64,000 bases of DNA. It comes from Salipiger pentaromativorans. GTDB taxonomy: Bacteria > Pseudomonadota > Alphaproteobacteria > Rhodobacterales > Rhodobacteraceae. A program made the translations under genes and the position numbers. The notes beneath the pieces are model-generated. The model was not told the DNA's origin. It did no database searches and worked only from the letters and a program-made list of their open reading frames with translations. The stretch covers positions 63,055 through 127,054 of the forward strand of contig NZ_JAMDHK010000011.1 of the NCBI RefSeq assembly GCF_024721115.1, given 5' to 3'. This document shows, one piece after another, positions 36,234 through 42,432 of the stretch (within the stretch, counting starts at the first letter, position 1; each line of letters opens with the position of its first letter).

Positions 36234-37553
36234 ATGACCGACATCAGAGATTTCATGCCCAGCCGACGGGGTTTCCTGGGGCTGGCAGCCGGCGCGGGGG
36301 CGCTGGCCGCAGCGGGGGCCGCTGAAGAGGCGCAGGCGCAGGTCGCCACCAACGCCCATATCGTCATTCTGGGTGCGGGTGCCGCCGGCACCGCGCTGGC
36401 CAACCGGCTAGTGCGTCGCTTGGATGGCGCCAAGATCACCATCGTGGATGGCCGCAAGGAGCACTGGTATCAGCCGGGCTTTTCGCTGATCGCGGCGGGC
36501 CTCAAGGCGCCGAACTATTCCGTGAGCCAAACCACCGACTGGCTGCCGTCGGGCGTGGAGCTGAAGCAGGACTTCGCCGCCAATATCGACCCCGAGGCCA
36601 AGACCGTCGCGCTGCAAGGCGGCGAGGTGCTGAGCTACGATTACCTCGTGGTCGCCACCGGCCTGACGCTGGACCATGCCGCCATCGAGGGGTTCGACCT
36701 CGATCTGGTGGGCAAGGAGGGCATCGGCGCGCTTTATGCGGGGCCGGAATACGCCGCGCGAACCTGGGAGGCCGCGCGGGCCTATACCGAGACCGGCGGC
36801 GTGGGGCTTTTCACCCGCCCGGCGACCGAGATGAAATGCGCCGGCGCGCCGCTCAAGCACACCTTCCTGATCGACGACATCGCCCGCAAGGCCGGTGGCC
36901 GCTCGAAGATGGATGTGCATTACATGGCGCAGAACGACACGCTGTTCGGCGTGCCGATCGTGTCGGAAAAGGTGCGGATGCTGTTCGGTCAGCGCCAGAT
37001 CACCCCGGAATATTCGCATGTGCTGAAGGCGATGGATCCGGGCGCCAAACGCGCCACCTTCGCCACGCCGCAGGGCGATGTGGAGATGGATTACGACTAT
37101 ATCCACGTCATTCCGCCGCAGCGCGCGCCGCAGGTCGTCCGTGACAGCGGGCTGAGCTGGGCCGACAAATGGGTCGGCGAGGGCTGGATGGAGGTCGATA
37201 TGGCCAATCTCCGCCACCTCCGCTACCCCGAGGTCTTTGCGCTGGGCGATGTGGCGGGCGTGCCGAAAGGCAAGACCGCGGCCTCGGTCAAATGGCAGGT
37301 GCCGGTGGTCGAGGATCACCTCGTGGCGCAGATCGAGGGCACGACCTCCGACAGCGCCTATGATGGCTATACCTCCTGCCCGATGATCACCCGCGTGGGC
37401 CGCGCCATGCTGGTCGAGTTCGACTATCACAACAACCTCGTGCCCAGCTTCCCCGGCATCATCGCGCCGCTCGAAGAGCTGTGGGTGAGCTGGCTGATGA
37501 AAGAGATCGCGCTCAAGGCGACCTATAACGCCATGCTGCGTGGCCGGGCCTGA
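36234..37553 (+). CDS. sqr: Sulfide:quinone oxidoreductase with Tat signal
   Basis: A 439-aa FAD protein. Residues 10-36 are a twin-arginine signal (SRRGFLGLAAGAGALAAAG, ending AQA), so it should be folded and exported. The FAD-binding GAGAAG is at 47-52. The two redox cysteines sit in KCAGAPLK (C202) and YDGYTSCPM (C382), both diagnostic of SQR, and there are no other cysteines; the C-terminal half resembles the type II SQR of mitochondria. It oxidises sulfide to sulfane sulfur and passes electrons to quinone. ATG 36234 has GAGGAGGG upstream. It lies 179 nt after cydX, suggesting that electrons reach the sulfide-tolerant bd oxidase. Confidence 0.88.
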   Translation: MTDIRDFMPSRRGFLGLAAGAGALAAAGAAEEAQAQVATNAHIVILGAGAAGTALANRLVRRLDGAKITIVDGRKEHWYQPGFSLIAAGLKAPNYSVSQTTDWLPSGVELKQDFAANIDPEAKTVALQGGEVLSYDYLVVATGLTLDHAAIEGFDLDLVGKEGIGALYAGPEYAARTWEAARAYTETGGVGLFTRPATEMKCAGAPLKHTFLIDDIARKAGGRSKMDVHYMAQNDTLFGVPIVSEKVRMLFGQRQITPEYSHVLKAMDPGAKRATFATPQGDVEMDYDYIHVIPPQRAPQVVRDSGLSWADKWVGEGWMEVDMANLRHLRYPEVFALGDVAGVPKGKTAASVKWQVPVVEDHLVAQIEGTTSDSAYDGYTSCPMITRVGRAMLVEFDYHNNLVPSFPGIIAPLEELWVSWLMKEIALKATYNAMLRGRA

Positions 37554-37565
37554 GGAGGAGAGACC

Positions 37566-37919
37566 ATGAAAGAACTTACCTTCGGCACCCTGATTGCCGT
37601 TTTCGAGGAAATCTTTGGCCAGGGCCTGTTCTGGGCGATGGTCGTGGCGGCTGTGATCGTCACGGTCGCCTATCTCTACGTGCTGATCCGCGACCGTGCG
37701 GTGAGCTGGCGCAAGTTCCTCTGGGCGCAGCTCTCCATGCCGGTGGGGGCGGTGCTGGCCGTCTGGTTCGTGCTGTTCGAAACCCGGTCGAGCCTGGCCG
37801 ATATCGGCGGGCCGATCGACGTGATCCTGCTGCTGGCGATTGCCGCCGCAGGCGCCATCGGCATCGCAATCCTGGTCTACACGCTCGAATCCCTCTTCCT
37901 GCGCAAATCGGAGGACTGA
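37566..37919 (+). CDS. Small membrane protein (DUF5368-like)
   Basis: A 117-aa protein with three hydrophobic helices (about 20-42, 58-77 and 84-106) and a conserved-looking loop RDRAVSWRKFLWAQLSMPVG. It resembles the DUF5368 family, whose function is unknown. AGGAGGAG gives a strong ribosome binding site. It is 12 nt from sqr and 3 nt from the channel gene, so the three are one operon. A role as an accessory subunit of the SQR or the channel is an inference from position. Confidence 0.7.
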   Translation: MKELTFGTLIAVFEEIFGQGLFWAMVVAAVIVTVAYLYVLIRDRAVSWRKFLWAQLSMPVGAVLAVWFVLFETRSSLADIGGPIDVILLLAIAAAGAIGIAILVYTLESLFLRKSED

Positions 37920-37922
37920 GCC

Positions 37923-38930
37923 ATGTCCGACGTCACCCCCCAAGCCTCGGGCGCGGCCGCTCAGGCCGCCGCCGTGCCGCATAGCCGGCTCGCACATTTC
38001 CCGGTTACCTTCTTCGCGTCGGTGATGGGGCTTGCGGGGTTGGCGCTGGCACTGCACCGGGCCGAACTGAGCTTTGGCTGGGCCCATTGGGCAAGCCATG
38101 CCGCGCTTTGGGCGGCGGTTGCCGACTTCCTGATGATTGCCGTCTTCTTCGCGCTCAAGGCATTGCGTGAGCCCAAGGCGTTCATGGGCGAATGGCATCA
38201 CCCGGTGAAACTTGCCTTCTTTCCGGCGATCTCGATCTCGATCCTGCTGATCGCCACGGCGATGCGGCCGGTCTCGGCCGATGCCGCGCGGGTGGTCTGG
38301 GTTGTGGGGATGCTGCTTCAGGGCACGCTGACGCTGGCGGTGCTGTCCGGCTGGATCGGGCACCGCCCGTTCCAGCATATCCATATCTCGCCGGCGTGGT
38401 TCATTCCGGCGGTGGGCAATATCGTGGTGCCGGTCGCCGGGGTCAGCCTCGGGTTTCCCGAAACCTCCTGGCTCTTCTTCTCCGCCGGGCTGGTGTTCTG
38501 GATCGTGTTGCTCACGCTGGTGATGAACCGGTTGATCTTTCACGACCCGCTGCCGGGCCGTCTGGTGCCGACCCTGGTGATCCTGATCGCGCCGCCCGCC
38601 GTCGCCTTCCTGAGCTGGCTTCAGCTCAATGGCGGCGTACTCGACGGGTTTGCGCGGGTTCTCTATTACACCACACTGGTTTTTCTGGGGCTGGTGCTGA
38701 CCCAGGCGCCGGGCATTCTGAAGCTGCCCTTCGCCATGTCCTGGTGGGCGCTGAGCTTTCCGGTTGCGGCGCTGACGATCTCGACCCTGCGCTATGCCGA
38801 GCTGGCACAGCTTCCGGCACTTGTGGCGGCGGGCGGGGTCTTTCTTGCGGTGCTGCTGGTGATCGTCGCCTATCTGATCCTCCGCACCGGTCTGGCGATC
38901 CTGCGCGGAGAGATCTGCCAGCCGGAATAG
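37923..38930 (+). CDS. SLAC1/TehA-family (TDT) anion channel or exporter
   Basis: A 335-aa membrane protein with ten hydrophobic helices, the topology of the tellurite-resistance/dicarboxylate transporter (TDT) family. Motifs include FPVTFFASVMGLAGLALALHR, the HISPAWFIPAVGNIVVPVAG stretch and FFSAGLVFWIVLL, typical of TehA/SLAC1. Family members pass chloride or nitrate (SLAC1), malate (Mae1) or sulfite (Ssu1). In an operon with sulfide:quinone oxidoreductase, export of sulfite or another sulfur oxyanion is the most attractive reading, but the sequence does not prove the substrate. Confidence 0.85.
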   Translation: MSDVTPQASGAAAQAAAVPHSRLAHFPVTFFASVMGLAGLALALHRAELSFGWAHWASHAALWAAVADFLMIAVFFALKALREPKAFMGEWHHPVKLAFFPAISISILLIATAMRPVSADAARVVWVVGMLLQGTLTLAVLSGWIGHRPFQHIHISPAWFIPAVGNIVVPVAGVSLGFPETSWLFFSAGLVFWIVLLTLVMNRLIFHDPLPGRLVPTLVILIAPPAVAFLSWLQLNGGVLDGFARVLYYTTLVFLGLVLTQAPGILKLPFAMSWWALSFPVAALTISTLRYAELAQLPALVAAGGVFLAVLLVIVAYLILRTGLAILRGEICQPE

Positions 38931-38976
38931 GCCGGCCCCGGCCCAACTGGAGACACGACGCAGCCTTCTGCGGAAT

Positions 38977-39043
38977 TTCCCTGCCCGGGCGCCCCAAACG
39001 GCCGGGCAGGGAATGGGCCCGGACGACCCTCCTGTCCGGGCCC
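38977..39043 (+). terminator. Tandem hairpins after the sqr operon
   Basis: Two perfect hairpins stand back to back. The first pairs 38977-38988 with 39002-39013 (12 bp, 13-nt loop). The second pairs 39015-39024 with 39034-39043 (10 bp, 9-nt loop). One base separates them and no T-run follows. They begin 47 nt after the channel stop and may act as a strong 3' block against exonucleases or as a Rho-assisted terminator. Confidence 0.6.
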
Positions 39044-39093
39044 GACTTATAGCAGCCTTTCCCGCATTTGTGAGGGGCAGCCGCCCCGGCCCG

Positions 39094-39146
39094 GCATTTT
39101 TGCCGAAATCCCGCGATTTCTGTCGCGGGACCACATGCATTTTTGC
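39094..39146 (+). promoter_or_regulatory. Direct repeats flanking a hairpin upstream of the Nudix gene
   Basis: GCATTTTTGC occurs at 39094-39103 and again at 39137-39146, 43 bp apart, about four helical turns. Between them CCCGCGA (39110-39116) faces TCGCGGG (39123-39129). A GATAAT with a preceding TG (39190-39195) is a candidate -10 for the Nudix gene. The repeats may be operator half-sites. Confidence 0.4.
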
Positions 39147-39215
39147 GAAACTGTCATACTTGAGTTAAGAAAACCGCATATTCCGATGTGATAATTTCGA
39201 GCGGTGTGTATTCGG

Positions 39216-39674
39216 ATGACCAAGCTAGGCGAACAGATCGCGGCTTTGCCCATGCATTGGGACAAGAAGGGCAACCTTCAGGTGCTCATGGTGACCTCGC
39301 GGGACACCGGGCGCTGGGTGATGCCCAAGGGCTGGGAGATGGACGGCAAGAAGCCTTGGCACGCAGCCGAGATCGAGGCGCTCGAAGAGGCCGGGGCGAA
39401 GGGCTATGTCAGCAGCGAGCAGATCGGCAGCTATCGTTACGGGAAACTGCTGGACGATGGCGAGGTTCTGCTTTGCGAGGTGCGGGTCTATCCGATGATC
39501 GTCGAAAAGCTGCTCCGCAACTGGAAAGAGCGCCACCAGCGCCGGCGCAAGTGGTTCACGCCCAAGGCTGCCGCCAAGCGCGTGCACGAGCCGGAATTGT
39601 CCGAGCTGCTGATGACGCTGACGAAGAAGCCCAAGAAACAACCGGTGATTCAGGGGCTCCTGCGGGTGTCGTGA
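39216..39674 (+). CDS. Nudix hydrolase (DIPP-like)
   Basis: A 152-aa Nudix-fold protein. The Nudix box begins at PKGWEMDGKKPWHAAEIEALEE and ends AGAKG; the usual Arg-Glu pair is Ile-Glu here, while the metal-binding EE before AG is kept. This variant resembles the alphaproteobacterial enzymes related to diphosphoinositol-polyphosphate or dinucleoside-polyphosphate hydrolases. The C-terminus is strongly basic (KERHQRRRKWFTPKAAAKRV). ATG 39216 is preferred; a GTG at 39204 would add four residues. It converges on the di-heme peroxidase gene. Confidence 0.85.
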   Translation: MTKLGEQIAALPMHWDKKGNLQVLMVTSRDTGRWVMPKGWEMDGKKPWHAAEIEALEEAGAKGYVSSEQIGSYRYGKLLDDGEVLLCEVRVYPMIVEKLLRNWKERHQRRRKWFTPKAAAKRVHEPELSELLMTLTKKPKKQPVIQGLLRVS

Positions 39675-39701
39675 CCTGTCCGGGCGGCGGCTGTGCGGCG
39701 T

Positions 39702-40991
39702 TTAATCGACCGGCAGGCCGCTGGGCACCGTGTCGGGCCGTCCCAGCGGGCGTTCGGCGGCGCTGGCGCCGGTGAGGGCGTGAAGAAAGGCTTCGATGTC
39801 GTCGACCTCGGCGCTGTTGAGCGGCACGCGCGGCACCTCGACGGTTTCGAGCTGTCGCGCGGTTTCCAGCCGGTCCTCCATCAGCACGAAATCATACTCG
39901 GCCAGGCGCGCGACCGTGGGCAGGTGGGCAAGTTGCGGCTGCCAGCGCATGCGTTCGCCGACCGGGTTGGCCATGTGGCGGATCATGCCGCGCAGCGTCG
40001 GGTAGGCGCCGTTATGGCCGTAAGGCGCGGTCAGGGCGACGTTGCGCAAGGGCAGGGTGCGGAAGCGATAGGCATCGTCCGGATCGTCGGTCACCCCCAT
40101 GCGTCCCACGTCGCGCGGGATCGGATCGTGTTTGCGAATCCGCCCAGGCCCGAACCCGGGCAGCCCCATCGCGTGATAGGACTGATCGCTGAACAACGGT
40201 CCGGAATGGCAGCCCGCACAGCCCGCCGCGCCGAAGAAGAGCTGCCGTCCGCGTTCGGCGGCTTCGGGCAGCGGTGTGCCGCTTTGCAGAAAGGCATCGT
40301 AGGGGCTGTCGAAGCTCTGCCACTCGGTGCCGATAAAGGCCGCAAGCGCGTTGGCAATCTGCACGATGGTGATGTCCTCGGCGCGCGCGACCTCGGGAAA
40401 GGCCGCGGCGAACAGGTCGGCATAGGCCGGGATCGCGGCAACGCGCGCGGTCAGCAGCGGCCATCCCTCCCAGACGGCGCCGGCCACCGCATCGGCCACG
40501 GGGTTTTCGCCCGGGTTGCCCGCCATCTCGAATTCGGCGGTCATCGGAAACAGCGCCTGCACGGCGAGGGCCGAGGTCAGCCCGTCCGGCAGATGCCGCC
40601 CCGCCGGGCTGGCAAAGCCGCTGGGAAAGCCCGGGTCGCGTTCGACCCGGCCGTCGTGAAACAGCACCGAGACGCTACGGTGGCCGAGGTTCCATAGCCC
40701 CGGCGCGTTGCGGGGGATGCGTTTGGCGATGTCGCCGGGGGCCCGCGCGGGGCCAAGCCCGGCGCCGCCCTCGCCGATGCCGAGGCTGAGCCGGTCGGTG
40801 CTGTTGAGATCGTGGTGATGGCAGGTGGCGCAGGCGATGTTGCGGTTGCCGCTGAGGATCTTGTCGTAGAACAGCAACTGCCCGATCCGGGCTTGCGCCG
40901 GATCGAAGGGCAGGAAATCATGGGCCTCGATGGGTTGGGCGCCGGCCCCGCCCGCGATCAGCAGCATCAGGCCCGCCAGACCATGCGCCAC
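39702..40991 (-). CDS. Di-heme cytochrome c peroxidase / MauG-family protein
   Basis: A 429-aa exported di-heme protein. Starting at GTG 40991 gives a signal peptide (VAHGLAGLMLLIAGGAGA). Two heme-c sites are visible: CATCH near residue 50 and CAGCH near residue 255. FDPAQARIGQLLFYDKILSGNRNIAC and AYRFRTLPLRNVALTAPYGHNGAYPTL are family blocks. Members reduce hydrogen peroxide with cytochrome c electrons or, like MauG, oxidise protein residues. An ATG at 40967 is possible but truncates the signal. The 5' end overlaps the divergent Sel1 gene by 9 nt. Confidence 0.87.
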   Translation of the reverse strand: MAHGLAGLMLLIAGGAGAQPIEAHDFLPFDPAQARIGQLLFYDKILSGNRNIACATCHHHDLNSTDRLSLGIGEGGAGLGPARAPGDIAKRIPRNAPGLWNLGHRSVSVLFHDGRVERDPGFPSGFASPAGRHLPDGLTSALAVQALFPMTAEFEMAGNPGENPVADAVAGAVWEGWPLLTARVAAIPAYADLFAAAFPEVARAEDITIVQIANALAAFIGTEWQSFDSPYDAFLQSGTPLPEAAERGRQLFFGAAGCAGCHSGPLFSDQSYHAMGLPGFGPGRIRKHDPIPRDVGRMGVTDDPDDAYRFRTLPLRNVALTAPYGHNGAYPTLRGMIRHMANPVGERMRWQPQLAHLPTVARLAEYDFVLMEDRLETARQLETVEVPRVPLNSAEVDDIEAFLHALTGASAAERPLGRPDTVPSGLPVD

Positions 40992-41459
40992 CTTGGCTTT
41001 GCCCTTTGCCTTCTGCTTGCGTCCCCGGCGATGGCCGGGCGCGTCGGCGAGGCGCGCGCGCTGCTGGCCGAGGGGCGGATCGAGGAGGCGCTCACGCTGC
41101 TCGATCCGGTGGCGCGGTCGGGAAATGCCGATGCCGAGGAGATGATCGGCGTCATCTACGGCATGGGGCTGGGCGGGGCCGCCGATCAGGCGCGGGCCTT
41201 CGAATGGCATCAGCGCGCCGCGCTCAAGGGCCACGCCGGCGCGCAGATGTCGCTGGGCTGGTGTTACGAGCAGGGCATGGGGCTGCCCGCCGCCGATCTC
41301 GCCCGCGCGTATCTCTGGTACAGCCTCGCGTCGATCGGAGGGCATCCGGACGGTGCCGGGGCCGTCGAGGCGCTGCGCGCGAAACTGGCGCCGGAAGAGA
41401 TCGAGAAGGCTCATGCGATGATCGCCGATTATCAGGGCTGGCTCTATCCTTACCGCTAA
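40983..41459 (+). CDS. Exported Sel1-repeat protein
   Basis: A 158-aa protein with a Sec signal (MRHLGFALCLLLASPAMA, cut after about residue 18) and three Sel1-like/TPR-related helical repeats (ARALLAEGRIEEALTLLDPVA, then DAEEMIGVIYGMGLGG, then AQMSLGWCYEQGMGL and ARAYLWYSLASIGG). Such proteins act as scaffolds in the periplasm. The frame is open upstream, but that part is antisense to the peroxidase gene and lacks a signal. The start lies inside the 5' end of the divergent peroxidase gene. Confidence 0.85.
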   Translation: MRHLGFALCLLLASPAMAGRVGEARALLAEGRIEEALTLLDPVARSGNADAEEMIGVIYGMGLGGAADQARAFEWHQRAALKGHAGAQMSLGWCYEQGMGLPAADLARAYLWYSLASIGGHPDGAGAVEALRAKLAPEEIEKAHAMIADYQGWLYPYR

Positions 41460-41495
41460 GTCTGCGCGGCTTGCCGGTTTCGGGCAAGCGCGGAA

Positions 41496-42002
41496 TCAGG
41501 GCTCTGGAACAAAGGCGCCGTAACGCCCGCCAGAGAAGATCAGCGGCTCGCCGGGCAGCGTATCGACCCGGCGCACGCGGCCGATCAGGATCGTATGGTC
41601 GCCGCCGTCATGCTCGGCCAGTTTTTCGCAGTCGAAACGCGCCAGACATCCGTCGATAAGCGGCACGCCCTCGGCGTTCGGCTGCCAGCGCGCGGCGTCG
41701 AACGACTCGCCCGACCGGGCGAAGGCCTGACAGAGCGGCGCCTGGTCCGCGCGCAGGACGTGAATTGCGAAATGAGCGGCGGCCACGAAGAACGGGTAGC
41801 GCTGCGAGCGCTTCGCGGGCGACCACAGCACCAGGGGCGGATCGAGCGATACGCTGGCAAAGCTGTTCGCGGTGATCCCCAGCGGGCCGTCCGGGGTGTT
41901 GCAGGTCACGATGGTGACGCCGGTCACGAACCGCCCCAGCGCGTCTCGGAAGGCACGGGGGTCGGCGGCGGCGGGATCGAAGCTCTCTCCCTGCGGGCTC
42001 AT
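41496..42002 (-). CDS. Flavin reductase (HpaC-like) family protein
   Basis: A 168-aa FMN-binding split-barrel protein. DPRAFRDALGRFVTGVTIVT at about 13-32, GITANSFASVSLDPPLVLW at about 42-60, FAIHVL and the closing HTILIGRVRRVDTLPGEPLIF-like region with GGRYG are the HpaC/flavin-reductase signature. It supplies reduced flavin to a monooxygenase or reduces flavins generally; no partner monooxygenase is adjacent. The start at 42002 gives the typical length, although the frame remains open to 42149. It converges on the Sel1 gene (36-nt gap). Confidence 0.88.
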   Translation of the reverse strand: MSPQGESFDPAAADPRAFRDALGRFVTGVTIVTCNTPDGPLGITANSFASVSLDPPLVLWSPAKRSQRYPFFVAAAHFAIHVLRADQAPLCQAFARSGESFDAARWQPNAEGVPLIDGCLARFDCEKLAEHDGGDHTILIGRVRRVDTLPGEPLIFSGGRYGAFVPEP

Positions 42003-42432
42003 GCGGTCCGGTCCGGTCGTGTCGGCAATGCGTCTGGCACGCTGCGTCTCCTGTCTTGGGCGATTTGCGCCATCCTTGCCGATGTGCCGCAGAGGGTCCA
42101 GATGGGGGCGCGGCGGAGGGGTCAGGGAAACGGTCATGTCTGGTCCCAATCGGGTCGGTTGCGGCGGGGTCTGCGGCCAGCGGTATTGGGTGTTTCAGAA
42201 GGGTGAAACATAAAGATGTATGTTTTCAGCATCTTATGTCTCAATTTTTGGTTGTGCTAAGCGCTGGAACTCGCTGTTGATTTTTGACAACAGCCCCCGG
42301 ATGCGGCGAGGTTTTCTGCATTCGAGCAAAATTGTCGCTGGCGAATATGGCGAAAATAAGGTAGCTGGTTACCAGAACAAAAAAGCCGCCAAAAACATAA
42401 TAATCGGCGGCCTGAGGTAGAGTGGTGTTATC
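42003..42432 (+). promoter_or_regulatory. 430-bp AT-rich control region upstream of the adhesin
   Basis: This is the second-largest gap. The left part (to about 42190) is GC-rich and could carry the flavin-reductase promoter; the right part (42195-42430) is markedly AT-rich for this genome. It contains the inverted repeat at 42208-42239, a small hairpin (GCCGCC 42385-42390 with GGCGGC 42406-42411) and GAGGT at 42414-42418 as a probable, somewhat distant, ribosome binding site. Short open frames occur but none has a convincing start or composition. Confidence 0.5.
42208..42239 (+). promoter_or_regulatory. Inverted repeat, possible operator
   Basis: ACATAAAGATG (42208-42218) faces CATCTTATGT (42230-42239) across 11 nt, differing by one inserted A. 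It lies 194 nt before the adhesin ATG and is AT-rich, as expected for a regulator site. No binder can be named. Confidence 0.45.

Noticed and set aside
36408-39140. A 910-codon open frame on the minus strand
   Set aside because: Shadow frame opposite sqr, the DUF5368-like gene and the SLAC1-type gene; composition is not protein-like and no motif is visible.
42136-42213. A 25-codon frame upstream of the adhesin
   Set aside because: GGGA lies 8 nt upstream, but there is no similarity or coding composition and it overlaps the probable leader of the divergent flavin-reductase gene. Not enough to call.
42220-42420. A 66-codon plus-strand frame just before the adhesin
   Set aside because: It lies in the AT-rich control region over the right arm of the inverted repeat and a small hairpin, lacks a ribosome binding site and has no recognisable features.
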